A stretch of 64,000 nt of DNA from Ipomoea triloba (GCF_003576645.1 NC_044925.1:8058123-8122122); one strand, 5' to 3'. Counted from the first letter of the stretch, positions 1 to 13,278 are shown. Notes: a model not told the origin generated them from the sequence alone. Program-made: numbers and translations.

Positions 1-470
1 TTTAGCCCCAATGTTTCGATCAATATATATAGGTCTTTATAAAATTTAATATACAGAGAGACAATTAGTTGTAATTCTTTATTATAATATATTCTTTCTA
101 TTATCTTTTTCTTTGGTTTCTCACATATTTTGCTTTTGCCTAATTGGCGGGCCAGATCTTTAAATCCCTCAATTTCAACATGGTATTAGAGCCTCGTATC
201 CTAGGCTATTTCTTCTTTTATTCTTCTATATAATTAGATAAAAATTAAATATAAATATAAATACAAATATAAATAAGTAAACCGGGACGAGGACTCATCC
301 ATAGCAGCCAACCACCTTCGTCCTCATCTCCTAGATCTGGATGAAGACAAAGTGCGTCCTCATCCACCCTGGTGGATGGCCACAGCTGTCCAGATCTGGA
401 CACCAACGGCTGTCCTTCTTGGGCAGCAATGGCGCCCTTGGAATGCTTTTTTTTTTTTTTTTTTTTAATT
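1..470 (+). mobile_element. Copia LTR 3' end, PBS and short 5' leader (remnant)
   Basis: A TATA-like stretch near 25-33 and a terminal ...CA at about 180 are followed at once by TGGTATTAGAGCC (181 on), the usual Copia primer-binding site for initiator tRNA-Met, here with one change from TGGTATCAGAGC. An AT-rich and then a C-rich leader runs to a poly-T near 450-466. No gag follows, so this is a truncated element or an LTR whose left part lies outside the window. It lies downstream of the last visible exon of the RHD3-like gene, inside what should be that gene's final intron. Confidence 0.6.
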
Positions 471-746
471 TAAGTAAAGGAAAATGTTAAAAAATCAAAT
501 TAGTACACTTGACATCCATGCAAGCAAGCAATGTTACACATGGAAGCCACGTCAGTATCACCTACGATTGCACCATTTTTTAAAGTTCTAGGGTTTATAT
601 GAAGTCTTTAATAGTTCTAAGGGTGCAATTGAATGTTCCAAAATAGTTCAAGGGGTTAATGGGCCATTTTCCCAGTTTCATGAACTCTATCTATATCCAT
701 GTAGTCATCTACTTATCACCAGAAGGTAACATACAAAATGGCCTAC
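471..746. other. Intronic sequence with a dispersed repeat
   Basis: This is the start of the intron after exon 19 of the RHD3-like gene. The stretch 590-675 has the style of plant dispersed repeats ('...aaggggttaatgggcc...'). I find no trace here of the expected last exon, the conserved membrane-anchor region with its Asn-Trp-Leu-Pro-Pro signature, on either strand. Confidence 0.4.
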
Positions 747-3700
747 CTGTGCAGAAATGGCTTGGGTAACAATGTACTCCGTTTCCGCCTTAAACTGTCT
801 CCACAAAGATTTACATTGGACTGGTGTAATCAATGTGTGTTCTGGTGGAACCTGATAAACTATTATTTGTGAGAAATGGATTTCATGTAAAATAAAAACA
901 AATGGGAGATTTGATACATTCACTCAGACCTCTTCCCATTTGCTTGAAGCAAGAGGGTCACCAGAAACTCCAAGGGGCCTATCCTGAGAAATTGAGACTG
1001 TTCCATCCAAGAGTGTTGACAGAAGTATGTTGTCTATTTTGTCGGGTTTATCATCCCAGCGTATAGCCGCCATAGTTGACAAAAGCTTTAAGGACTGTTA
1101 AAAAAGATTAATTAAAAAAATGGCAACTACCAACATATTGTCATTGTGTTCCGATCATCCAGAATCTGGACAATCAGGGAACTGAGTTTTTATAAACGCG
1201 TAAATGTGGATTACCGCAGAGCGAGCTTCCTTTGTTATTGCTTTAATGTCTTCCTTCCCAGTCCAAATTCTTGGCATTGAATCGCTATCATGGCTAAAGA
1301 CAGTAATGAACCTAAAGGGCCAAGATTCTATGAAATTTAGAAGACAGTTTCTGAAACAATTGCAATACATTATACACTGATTACCTATCCTTCATGCGAA
1401 TTAAAATTTTTCCAGCTTCCTCTCTTGCTTTTTTCTCCACAACACTTTTAGCATAGTCCTTCAGATTTTGCACCATTTTATCCAATGCCTCTTGGTCCAA
1501 TTCAAAGCCAGATACGGCAGTAAAAAAGTTTGATATTGCCAAATCAGTCTCACGTTTTAGAAGCTTTCTTATAGAAGCCCAGGTGTCACAGTCACTAGCA
1601 TCTAGAAGTGACTCTACAGGTTCAGTAAGTGCTATTGTAAGTTGTTTCTGCAAAACGAAAATTAATTCAATTTCAGAAATGTACCCAATAGTCTATTTTT
1701 CATTTCTCTGCCCCCACCCCAACAGCAAAAAAGAAACGAAAAAGGAAAACAAAAAACAAACAACAACAAAAAAATTTTAAAAAAAATTATAAAGAAAAGA
1801 AAAAAAAAAAAAAAAAAAAAGAGGGAGAAACATATGTAATGTTCAAATGTTAGTAGAAAACCATGGAGATCTTCCAGATAATTACCCGACAGCTAGCCTC
1901 TAATTCTGACAACTTATCATTGCGAACAGAAGATGCATGAGCCTCAATATCATGACAAAGCATTTCACGAACTTTTGAAGAATCCCAACTAGCATGCTTT
2001 ATTGCAGCATCTGAAATGAGGCACATTTGATTAACAAAATGACAGAGGATAGAAGATATATTCAGAATTTAAATGTTAAATAATAAACTAAAATTTCCAC
2101 TTTTTCCTTAAAGATAAGCACTAACCATTTGAAAATAAAAGCCACATATGCAGTGTTTCTCTAACATATTAACTGAGCTAGAACACTTCACAAAAATAGA
2201 GGTTTTGCTGTCTAGGTAAAATTATCTCCAAGGTTAATATAGAAATAAAAATATCAAAGGATCTATGCCTCATAAACCACAGGGGTGCTGATGTAATTAA
2301 TGAAACAAAAGCAGTTCCAGAGCAAGTCAAGGAGTGTAGATGAAATTATCTTATCACTAACTATACCAAATTAGCCTAAAATACTCTCAGGGAATTTTGA
2401 TGCTATTTTTATGGGGAAAGGTTTTAACATAGATATCAATATATGTTTCTTAGTAAGGGTTTTTAATAAGTAAAATGACAAGGAATGAAAAGACTAATTT
2501 GGGGTAGCTTTGAAACCATTTCTTAGTTCTTATTTGCTGCAAGTGTTCACTTCCCATTGACATTAAATGATAATATTTCTTTTCTTCTCTTCTTTGATAA
2601 AATTCAAGTGACTATTTGTGCAATTAAAAACTTTGCAATACAACCACTACCAAATTGGGGAGCAGAGAGTAGACAAAAAAGGGAAATTAAATAAATAAAA
2701 GACTTGTGAGGAAGCTGAGCATCAGGGATGACTTCAATAGGATGAATTTAAGTGCAACAATATTGTTTCTAAGACACCCATATATCGTACACAACAACTC
2801 CAAAAAAGTAAATTGGGTAATTAATCCAAATACAGAGTGATACTGATAGTTGAAACTGCACTCGTTACAGGATTTCATGAATTAATAATACTCAATAGTA
2901 ATAAACTTGCTGCTTTAAGAAGAATAATAGTAAAGCATTCCATAAAGTCAATTTATGAGTGTAAAGCATTTAGGTGAGAACTGAGAAGATCCAAAAATAG
3001 ATTTTAGTTCTTTTAGCATTGCCATAAAACAGAATTATAAACTAAAATTTAGCAACTTGCTATACATACCCAAACATCCTTTGTCAAAATCAAGCATACA
3101 AGACTGGGTACATGTTCGAACAGATGCAGCAAATCCTTTTCCTCTGCATAATGATTGTTCCAGCCGCTTCTTAAAACCTTCAAATGCATCAGCACGTAAA
3201 TGCTCCAACTGGGAAATGTAAGCAGGATGGACCAGCTGCAAAAAGCTAAAGATATTAAAATGCATATAGCAATGCACAAAACAATGCATCATGGCAATTC
3301 TGAATTCAGCATGGATACATAGTTGAAGACACAGTTTATAAAGTTGAGTAAATACTTAACCAACGTTTTTACCACAATCTTTGACACAGGTTATCTTCAT
3401 ACTTAAAAAGTGACAAAACATATAGAGTTTCAAGCCATCTACCAATAACAACTGCAAGCAAGCAGCACATTTGGTTTGGAATTGCATTTTCCTGGGCATA
3501 GAGGGATTGACAAGAACAACCCATCACAAATGGAACAGTTAAAAGAAGTTCAATTGTAAAGGGCAACCATAATTTAAATGAAGAAGCCCAGGAATGGAGA
3601 ATGACTATATTGTAATTTTGATACAAGTAATGGAGACTTGTTGTGTATATATATCAGACAAAGAGCAAACTTTCCCAAAATCAAATATCCATAACAAATG

Positions 3701-6700
3701 GTAAGACAGATACCTGTAAAGCTTTCAACTCAAGATGTTGGCGCTTAGCATTTCTCACTGATTCTTCAAAATATATAGAGTCAACATCATATCTAGAAAA
3801 TTCAACATGCCAAACTTCAAAAATTAACTCTATTTCAGAACAAAAAGAAAAAAGAAAAAAAAACTTCACTCTCGAACTTTGTGCTTTGCCAATTATAGAA
3901 TATTAATGAATACCGAAACTATGCAACAAAAAACATAAAAGAATTCACATCTTGAACTTCTGTACTCTGCGGCTCTGCCAATCACAGAATATTAATGAAT
4001 AGGGAAACTATGCAAACTTCAAAACTATTTCATAAAGGTATTCTTTCATGGTATCAAAAGTAACTTTTTGAAGATTTTTTTGTGGGGGTTACTGAGTCTC
4101 TTTGGAGGATCTTTACTTTTTGATAGAAACTATAGGCCAAAAACAAGGGGGTTTATGTTCTCCCTTTAACAAATTTTGAGACTAATGCAACTTCTCTTTC
4201 GTGGTTCAAATCAAGTCCAAAGCACTTGTACGTTTGCAACAAGTCAACATTGACCTTTTAGCCATAAGTCAAAATCCACAAAAGATCAGAGTTGGCAGAC
4301 CTGAAAATTTCTATCTTATCCCCAGCATCAACATATAAATAATCCCTTTTTTAAATTGAAAATACCAATTACTATGGTTTTATAAGTGAACATCTGCTCT
4401 GCAGGTCATCTAATTGAAATATTCTAGTTTAGTCTAGGTACATGATTAAAAGTTCTTCTCCAATTCATTTCTGAGTAAGCATTAGATATAGAAAATAACC
4501 AAACACAATATTTGACAGATAATAATGGTCCATAGAATAGATTACCAACTTATTTCAAAACTATGTCAGAAATGCACCAATTGTCACCCATGCTTATGAG
4601 CAAAATCCTTCAATTTTTCCCAAATATTAACCAGTTACCCATCAGATATCCACATAAACCAACACAGGTTTTCACATTGAACATTAACAAATCAAAGTGT
4701 GCATAGCATGATTCAAAACATTCAAATATTAATGCAACATCCTTCCGTTGTTTTTCACATGCAAGGCATTGAATATGCACTAATTTTTGGAAGAGAAAGT
4801 GCATAGACCTCCTTAAAGTTGGCATCAATTCATGCACTGTTAAGCATCTATACTGATTCCCAAACTCAGAAGTGTCTACTTACTGAGACAGATAGGTATC
4901 TAAAATGGAACTTAGTCTTTTGCCAAAATTAGGAACTGCACCATCATGAACTGTGTGCTCCAGAGCCAACCAATCCTGTGCAGATATGAGGTCAGACTAG
5001 AATGGAAATTTCGGGTTCAAAAGGATAAAATATAAAAGAAAAGATAATCAAGAAAACCTCATCTATCATTAAGCAACTGAATTTCTCATTGGCAATTTCT
5101 TCACAGCGCACAGTGGCAACCATGACCTACAGAAAGTAAATATGGGTCTCTCACTCACTATTGTTATTCAGATACAATAAAACAAAGCTACTGACATTAT
5201 ATCACAAACATACTCAACCTTGTGTGCAGGCAGGTCAAGGTCCTTATTTTCTTTGATAACTTTCCATATCTGTTGTGCACTATAACAAAATGCTGAAGCT
5301 GGTACAACACCCCGTCTATCGCCAGCAAGCCCTCCTGGAGAAATAGACTGGAAAAACCGCTGCCTAAGTTGAGAAACCTGAATATACCCAGGCCGAGCAT
5401 TATTATCTCCATCTGAAGCTTAAAAATACAAATATTTTAGTCTTGCAGAAGCCACCTGCTCTTTAAACTGTTCTTCCTTCTCCTCATAGCTTGACAAGGC
5501 AGTGACCTCTACCTTCACATAAAAAATAGATAACAATAAGAAATGATTATACTGATTTCTCTGTTAAAAAGCATCAAAAGGAGGATAAGGTTCTTGCATT
5601 GAAAAATTCACTTAGTGGAGTGTCCTTGTGAGCCTGGGGCTTACGGGTTCCATCCCATATCTGCAAACGAATACTTAACATCAGCTAAAAACAAAACAGT
5701 ACTCCCCAGTTCTCTCTGATTAGATGTTGTGACTAAGACAAGGAAGAGAGATGACATCTTCAATGCAATCACAATATTACTAAGGTCACCTTCTGGATAT
5801 CCTCCCGTAAAACAGGATCCAAATACTCAAGTGGAGTCTGAAAAAAGGTCAACAAGAGGATTGTAAGCCATATGAGTTAACAGGTAGACAAGGATGCATT
5901 AAGTGAACAGTTTCATGGAAAGTGTAGAACTAACTAACCTTTGTTTTATCACGTATAACAAAGAGAAGGGTAGTTTTTCGAGGACTAAACAAACGCATCA
6001 TGACCTAACAAAATAAAAATATAACAGTGTATTAAACATAAAAAGAATGGTAAAATTCAGGAACCAACTAAAAATACATAAAGAAGTTACTGTTTGCATG
6101 TACCTGAAATACAGTTCTCAGTAGAGGTTTGTTGGCAGCTTGCTCCCTACCAATATCATGGCACCACCTGGAAATGATGAAAAGAAAAAATAAAAGGTAT
6201 ACCAAATTCCTTATTTATGTGCTAAGAAATGGTAGAAGTGATAAGCCATATTACAACAGAAAACTTGTGAATGAGTTTTCTTTTTTTTTTTTTCTCTCTC
6301 TAATTTTAAGAGTGGAATGAGTTCCCAAAATATTAATTTACAGACAAAAAAAAATTAAAAGAACACCCTAGAATTAGCAGGATGGGAATGAACAAATTTC
6401 TATTAATTGCATGTAATTCAATTTTTACCAACGATATAACTAAATCATTTTTGGAACCATATAAAAATTTTATGATAGTTGTACCAGAGATCCAAAATAT
6501 AAAAGCCAAATGCAATTTAAGAAATGTTGAAGAGACTAATACTAGAATAGGGAAGTACACATGATTCAAAAGCAAAGTCCTGAATATGGCACAGATGAGA
6601 CCAAAACTAAAATAAATAAAAATAAAAATAAGTCACCGAATGTTCACAATGTTTAACATGTACACATATATGGGAGCTTCTCCAATGCCTTTTTGACAAA

Positions 6701-7377
6701 AAGGAAAGTAGGGGGCATTTTTGTCACATACCACATTTTTTCATTCTTTTCTCAACCCAATTAATATAATCAAAATGCCCCCAAAATTTTTCCCTTTTAG
6801 ACAAAGGTATTGTAATAAAAGGGATTTATACATACATGCATGCCATGTGTGTGTACATACGCACAAAGGAAAGACTTTGATACCTCTTACCCTACTGCCC
6901 CTATGCCTAAAAAGGAAATAGGGATTAATTTTGGAAGACACCACCTATTTTCCTTCTCTTTTTAACCATTTGATATAACCAAAACGCCATATTCTTTCCA
7001 TTTTAGGAAGGAGGCATTGGAGTAGGAGGTACCAAAATGTTTCACACGCACATAGACCCACTAATTGGACTATGCAGCTGATCTTCTTCTTTCTTTTTTA
7101 TCTTGTTTCACTCAAAAAGACATAGTTTTGAGCAAAAGAAACATAATCATTTGCACAGTAGCAAATCACAACCTACTCGGCCCTTTAGCCGGTCAGCCGA
7201 TTGATAGTCGCCAGGTGTTTGCACAATTCGGCAAAAATTTGGTTAACTGACCATATCGATAAATTTCAATTAACCATGTTTTAACCAAAATATTTCGGTT
7301 CGGTTAATGACTAATGATTTTTAAGAATTTCGGTTAACAGTTAATTCGGTTTAAAAGTGTCGGTTAACTAAATTGCA

Positions 7378-7425
<48 letters not shown>

Positions 7426-10250
7426 AAATTTTTTTATAATTCATAAATCATGCTATTAGACTCATTTTTCAATTTTTATCATTTAAATATTGATGTAATG
7501 AGCAATGACTACTTTGTAGTGTGAAACTATGGATTAAAATTTGTCATTAATAAATTTAAAGAATTTTTAAATTTGACTAAAATATTCGGTTCAGTTAATT
7601 CAAAAATAAGAATTTCAGTTTTCTTAATGGTTAAAACATTTTGCAAATTCAGTTATTTCAGTTCGATTATTAACCGAATGAACACCCCCAACCGTCATTG
7701 ACGAGTGATGATGTTGAGATGCAATTGAGTCATCAACATTCGACAACCGATCGAAGACAAAGAGTAGTTTGTAGTTCCATCCGTCCCACAAGTCCACAAG
7801 CCAGTAACCAGTTGCTGCTCACCAGTCGTCACCACAGCCCAAAATTTGCCAACTCACCACAACCCATTGGTTGGCTTTTATGTTTCCTTTTTTTTTTTTT
7901 TGTCAATTTCCAGTAAGTTCAGTAATTTTCAAATAAAAGTATAAAACCCTACTATGCTAAAGATTCATTCTAATGTTTCTTACTAATTTATTGTAATCTG
8001 AATTTTTTTCTATTAGACACTAGGAGCCCATCAACCACCCAATGGGCGCCTAATGATTTTTACAACATTGACAGTGTTGATAGTATCAGGTACAATCATG
8101 TATAGTATACATGATTGTTACTTGTTAGTAACCAGTACTAACAACATTGTGTGTGTGTATGACACCAAAACCAGCCAAAGCAACATCCCCAAATGGTGGG
8201 AGGACTGTAGTCTTAGGGGCAGCAAAGCACTCCAGAAAATCCACAATCATGCCAAAAACAAACAAGTGAATGAGACCCAAGCAAGTTATTATTGCAATAT
8301 AAAAGATTTGCAGGACAGTTTAATTTCACTTAAGATATAAATGCGCAAAAAGTTTGAACTGAACCTCAGTGGACTATAGTCCCAGATTTACTGTGGTCAG
8401 TTAAGATGTTAAGGGTAGCATATAGGACTTACATGTTTATTAGCACAACATCTGCGATTGCCAAAGCAAATAAAGCACTTTGTTTCTCAAATGTTGTATC
8501 ATCCTGCAAACAACATTTCCAGGAAAAGCTATGTGAAATTTCAATTTAGTACTTATCATATATTACATTCTTACACTAATAACTTTGCACATGCAAGGAA
8601 TATATACACTTTTTGGATAGAAGAATGGAGCTTAAGGTCATAAGTTCTCAGGAAAGTCAAGGGAATATCCTACTTTATACATCCTGCACGCTCTACTTTT
8701 GGACTCAAGGGAAGACTCCTATTAATGCTCTTTCTTTCAACAAACAGACAAACAGTCCTGCTGTGTACCACTGGAGGATTATTCAAGATTGTAGTTCCCA
8801 GTCTCCTGAGCTTATGTTTTACACCATCCGTTAAGGGCTTGAAATTGCAAATGTTTGTTATTTCTCATTCTAATAATCCGCTCCACAAATGCAATGTAGA
8901 GATCTCTTCAATCAATCTCCAAAGACTCTTACCCCCCACCCCTCCCACCCCCATCCAATTTTTCTTTTGCCTTGGCCTTTTGTTGACAGAGCATTTAACC
9001 CATCCTTGCTCTCTTTCTCATTACACATCCATTATTATCATCTTCCTCGTCAAGAAAGGTGGAAATCTTATGACAGTAAGGTCTTTTCCAACTTCCGAGC
9101 AACCATCATGCTGCCTTTTAAGGGATTCTCTTGGAATATATTAATTACCTACTGGCTGGGAAAAAAAAAAAAAACTACAAAGAAACATGGTTCAAAAATT
9201 GCCCCATCCACAAAAGAAACGCACTAATACTCTATTCATAAGCTTCCTTGACACAAAGGATTTGAAATCCAATGGAAATGGGTAGCTCTTACACAATATA
9301 TACTACACAATTAAATTGGCTTGGATCAACACCTAAGCACTTGCAACATTTCCTTATATAAATAAATAAAATAAATAAATAAATAAATAAAAACTAGCTG
9401 TATGTAATCATAATATGCAGCTGAATTGAATAGCTTCTCTTCTTTTTTTATTGCCCATGATGCTTAACTACACCACAACAAATTTCTAAAAATAAATTTC
9501 AATAAATCCTAATAAACAAAAATAATACAAATACAATGCTCAGTACCTTCACCCTATTTTCAATACCCAATACTTGGGATTTGGGAATCCTAATATTTGA
9601 TCAAATAAATTCATATTTATTTGGCTTTAGTTTGTCACATCATTTCTTCACAATGCTGAAAGTATGGTGTATGCATTGGGTTATCTTTTATAACAAAAGA
9701 ATATAAATACAATGTTCAATACCTCACCCCTTTCTCGGCCATCGGTGCCTTCCAAATCCATGACAACGGTACAAGGCTCAATGCCCACCGCCTTTGCTAT
9801 CCATATGCCTTTTGTTGTTTGACTCCTGAAACGAAATTTAAAAATAAATTGGAGAAATTACATGAAGGTTACATATTTAACTATTTCGTGGAACTCACCT
9901 GCCCCTGTAAGCATCCATCTCCCTGAAATTCGTATGGAAGAGATGATTCAATAAAGTACTCTTCCCTGTGCACAACAAATTATTTCAAAGATTAAAACTC
10001 AAAAAGGAACTCTTCGCCGTGCATGGAAATTATATACAAATAAATAAATAATTGTAAAATCAAACTGAAATCCAAAACATATTTTGAAATTACCACTACT
10101 CTGAGGACCCATAATAGCCACAACGGCATAGGAGAGGCCGCACTGGTTAAGCTTAATGGCGTCGATGAAGCCTTGCAGCCCGCTGACGTTGAACTCTCCA
10201 TTGCCGTCTATGAGCTGCGTCGAGCAACAGTCATCCGGTTGAGAAGCCAT
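747..10250 (-). CDS. RHD3-like: RHD3/Sey1-family dynamin-like GTPase, 19 exons, 3' end outside window
   Basis: ER-shaping GTPase (plant counterpart of atlastin/Sey1p) that fuses ER tubules. Reading from ATG at 10250, 19 exons join without a frame break: 10250-10094, 9965-9899, 9825-9723, 8503-8433, 6167-6104, 6004-5939, 5837-5790, 5660-5598, 5512-5456, 5377-5219, 5126-5058, 4975-4884, 3792-3714, 3235-3070, 2010-1886, 1647-1385, 1311-1215, 1094-930, 851-747. They total 2016 nt, 672 codons. The P-loop GPQSSGKST starts at residue 48 and is split by intron 1; the G3 motif DLEGTDG is in exon 3 and IRDKT (G4) in exon 6. Later exons give the helical middle domain. Family members are about 800 residues and end in two membrane helices and a cytosolic tail; these roughly 130 residues are missing here. 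From memory the text resembles the RHD3-LIKE 1/2 paralogues more than RHD3 itself. Intron 8 uses a GC donor. Confidence 0.93.
5513..5597 (-). other. GC-AG intron 8 of the RHD3-like gene
   Basis: Exon 8 ends ...TTT TTC AAT at 5598 and the next bases are GCAAGAAC, not GT. Exon 9 begins after ...GTGAAG at 5512. Both exons are whole codons (63 and 57 nt), and the protein across the joint ([18 protein letters not shown]) follows the family. A GT donor a few codons upstream would delete conserved residues. GC-AG introns are a known minor class spliced by the major spliceosome. Confidence 0.8.
7150..7695. repeat. AT-rich hAT/MITE-like repeat in intron 4
   Basis: Repeated 'ttcggttaa' and 'aaccgaa' words occur on both sides of a long (AT)n tract (7383-7422). 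This resembles degenerate plant hAT-type MITEs. I could not define terminal repeats or a target duplication. Confidence 0.4.
8092..8118. repeat. Perfect 27-bp palindrome in intron 4
   Basis: Arms ACAATCATGTATA (8092-8104) and TATACATGATTGT (8106-8118) flank a single G at 8105. It lies in the large fourth intron (8432-6168) of the RHD3-like gene. Confidence 0.8.
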
Positions 10251-10500
10251 GGAATGAAGCTTTCGTGTAGTTTTTATCAATTTACAGTTGAATTGATCAA
10301 ACTAACACAAAAGAGGATTTATGAATTGTGTGATACTCCGTACTAAGCACAAGAGTTTGCTTTGTACTGAAGAATTGCTGAAAGAGAGAATTGCTGTTGG
10401 CTGTTTTCCACCGCCATCTAGAATCTAGAGAGAGTATATCTGTATATGGCCTTCCCTTGATTCGTGACTTCTTGTAAGGAAAATGATATTGCTAGAAGAA
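10251..10500 (-). promoter_or_regulatory. Probable promoter and 5' leader of the RHD3-like gene
   Basis: Directly upstream of the RHD3-like ATG. On the minus strand there is a TATATAC-like stretch near 10435-10446 followed by CT-rich sequence (CTCTCTCTAG). No transcription start can be fixed from sequence alone. Confidence 0.35.
10343..10417 (-). CDS. Possible 24-codon upstream ORF in the RHD3-like leader
   Basis: An ATG at 10417-10415 opens a 24-codon frame that stops at 10345-10343, 93 nt upstream of the main ATG at 10250. The surrounding minus-strand sequence is CT-rich, as in plant 5' leaders, with a TATA-like stretch around 10435-10446. Whether the transcript starts upstream of this ATG is not known, so a translational role is only a possibility. 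Confidence 0.3.
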   Translation of the reverse strand: MAVENSQQQFSLSAILQYKANSCA

Positions 10501-10559
10501 AATATTATAAAAATGTTCATTTTTATGCCACGATAAATTGAAACCTGACAATGTTAACT

Positions 10560-11185
10560 TTGAATAGACGAAAAACTAAAATTAGACCGGGCAATTATGG
10601 ATACGGACACACAGTTAACACGATACGGAACCACATATAAAAATAACAGGTTAATGTTTAGCTTTAACATGTCAACCCGTTAAACCTATTAAGAACCATA
10701 TGAGATTACAAAAGATATAATGAACTTGACTAAGGATGGATTTACTATATTAGGTCAAGATCTTACACCAATTATTGATGTTCAATAACTGAAATTTGAA
10801 TTTTTATTGTGTTCAATTTTATTCTAAAAACTAGTATGGACTCTTTTAATTATGAGTTTTGGATGTTATTTTACCACTTTATGAATGTTATAAATTGGAT
10901 ATTTCTTTTAGTTTGTTTGATGGATTGAAATCATTGAATTGTAGGTTTTATTTCTTTTGTATATAACTTAACTTTAAATTTTAGTTTTTTTAATATATTA
11001 ATTAATGGATTTAGCTGGTATAAATGAGTTTTGTGTCATATCATGTCGACACTACTCGAAACTTGTTAACAAATCGTGTTCGTGTTCGTGTTAAAAATTT
11101 GAACATATTAACATTAACGTGTTTGTGTCCGTGTTTAGCATTATCGTGTCGATCCATTAACGAACCCGTATACACAAATTACCAA
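10560..11185. repeat. Degenerate hAT-like repeat
   Basis: The left part (GGCAATTATGGATACGG near 10590) and the right part (CCGTATACACAAATTACC near 11165) look like imperfect inverted ends. The interior holds 'gtgttcgtgttcgtgtt' words and their complements, typical of old plant hAT-type repeats. No open frame or clean target duplication was found. Confidence 0.35.
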
Positions 11186-11194
11186 GCACAAATT

Positions 11195-12275
11195 TTACTG
11201 TGGACCGCGGTCCACCAAGCATTGTGGTCCAAGTGACAAAACGACGTCATTTAACATAATGTAAGTGCGCGATACTGACGGTGCCGTTAACCATTACAAA
11301 CGGATAGTTTTCTTCCTTTCTTTTTTTCCAGTTCGCGGACAATTTTCTTCATTCGTCGTTGTTTTTCCAGTCGCGTATAGAGTGGAGATCACAGTTCGCG
11401 CATTGCGATTTTCATTGTTGCGAATTATGGGTGAAACACTTGGTAGAAGCAATCTGATTGATGCGATTGCTTTGAATTTGTTGGTTGTTGATGATCACAG
11501 CTTATTAACCCCTGGTTTGTATCCTCTTTTAATCAATCGATTGTGTAATTTAAAATTTATAGGGTTTATATTTGTTTGACATTGTTATTCCATGATTCTT
11601 ATTGTGTTTATAGATTGTAATGTCTATGAGTTGCAGTTGAAGATAATATTCATGTTGGTGTTGTATCGAATTCACAGTTTGCATTTGATGTTCCTTCTTA
11701 AAGTTTTGTGGCTGATCACGATCATATTTCAGGATTTAGTCGTATTTGTGTGTTATTCAAATTCTCTATTTGTTCCAAGACTAAGATAGTTAAGTTCAAT
11801 TTGATGTCGAAGTAGTGTCAGTTATTGTACACTACAGTGTCAGTTATGGGACACTACAATGTCAGTTATGGGACACTATAGTATCAGTTGATAACGTTTG
11901 ACATTAGTTTCACTTTAATAACGTTGCAGTTTCATTTTGTCAAGTCTGTAGTTTCATTTTAGTTTCACTGTAGTGTCAGTTGACAATATATATTTTATTG
12001 CTTTGATTTTTTTGTTTGTACAGATGGTTGTAATCCTTCTACTTGAGGTGGTGGTACTTCTACAGAGGTCATTGAGGAAGATTCATCTATTCCAGGTTTT
12101 TATGTTTAGTTGGATTGTTCACTGAGTTACATTTTACAATCAACATTAGTGTCTTTTGAAAAACACTATAGTATCAGATCAATGTGTCTATATTGTCAAT
12201 AGATTTCTTTATTGAGTATGACAGTTTTAGTATAAAAATACTAAAGGTTAATGTTAATAAATCACAGTTAATCAA
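11195..12275 (+). repeat. Left long inverted repeat of the chimeric MULE
   Basis: It carries the element end and what look like two 5' exons of the transposase. Between 11810 and 11890 the words 'gtcagttatgggacactac' recur four times. One potential exon contains a TGA near 12040 where the right copy has an intact glycine codon. Confidence 0.75.
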
Positions 12276-12329
12276 GAATTGGTGGGGCATTCTGTTGGTT
12301 CAGTTGAAGAAGCATTTTTATGTACAATG

Positions 12330-13278
12330 ATTATGCATTTCGAATGGGATTTAGTGTTAGAAAGAGGAAACAATATTATGTCTTTGGAAGTCGGACTTTG
12401 AAGATGAAAAAGTTTCATTGTTCTAAGGCTGGTTTTAAAGTAAGACCAGAGACCGCAAATAAATGTTATTCAAAGGTATAGACTCGGAGTGGATGTAATG
12501 CAATGTGTCAATTTGATGTAGATTCAAATGAAAAGTGGGTTGTTACCAAACATGTAAAGGAGCATAATCATGAGTTGTGTCCGTCCTCCACAAGTTATAT
12601 ACTTAGGTCGCATAGGAATGTTTTTGAGAATCAGTTGATATACTTAAAAGACATGAAGATGAGTGGAGTTCTGTTATCCGATGGTATTTGGTTTTTAAAA
12701 CATCAGTCTGGAGGTTCACCGTTCGTTGGATTTACTGCTAGGGATGCTTATAACACTATGTTTTTAGATTCGGTGAAGCATTTAGATGGGACTGACTCTA
12801 ACCCTTTGATTGAGATTTTTAGGAAGAGACAATTGGATGAGTCTAATTTCTTTTTTGATTTCGAAGTTGATAATGATGCAAGACTGTGTAGCTTTTTTTG
12901 GAGGGATGCACAAATGAAGGCGGATTATCGGTTGTTTGGTGATTTGGTGATACACGATACAACACATCGCACGAATATGTATGATATGATTTGTGGTCCA
13001 TTTGTAGGTATGAATCACCACTGCATGAACGTCATGTTTGGTTGTGGTTTTTTACTGAATGAGATGATAGAATCGTTTGTATAGTTGTTCAAAACATTTC
13101 TACGGTCGATGGATGGTAGGCACCCACAAACAATAATACTGATCTGTGTGCTGCCATGTCTGCTGCAATCACGCAAGTCTTTCCGAATTCAAGCAATAGG
13201 CTATGTATTTGGCACATTGGGAGAATTCAAAGAAGCACGGATTGAGAAATCAAAAGGATTTCGTAGAGTTATTTAATT
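12330..13278 (+). pseudogene. N-terminal half of a FAR1-type MULE transposase (broken)
   Basis: Reading plus, a FAR1 DNA-binding domain (YNDYAFRMGFSVRKRK, then GCNAMCQFDVDSNEKWVVTK and HNHEL) leads into the MULE transposase core. A long uninterrupted part is 12503-13084, with FGDLVIHDTTHRTN as the first catalytic region. The frame changes near 12320, a TAG falls at about 12480, and after 13084 the text continues only in shifted frames (FKTFLRSMDGRHPQTI, then shifted LCIWH-like residues). The FAR1/FHY3 family was domesticated from such transposases, but the terminal repeats and breaks mark this one as a transposon relic. Confidence 0.8.

Noticed and set aside
8053..9227. Plus-strand frames of 95-139 codons
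   Set aside because: Antisense to introns 3-4 and exon 4 of the RHD3-like gene; no domains.
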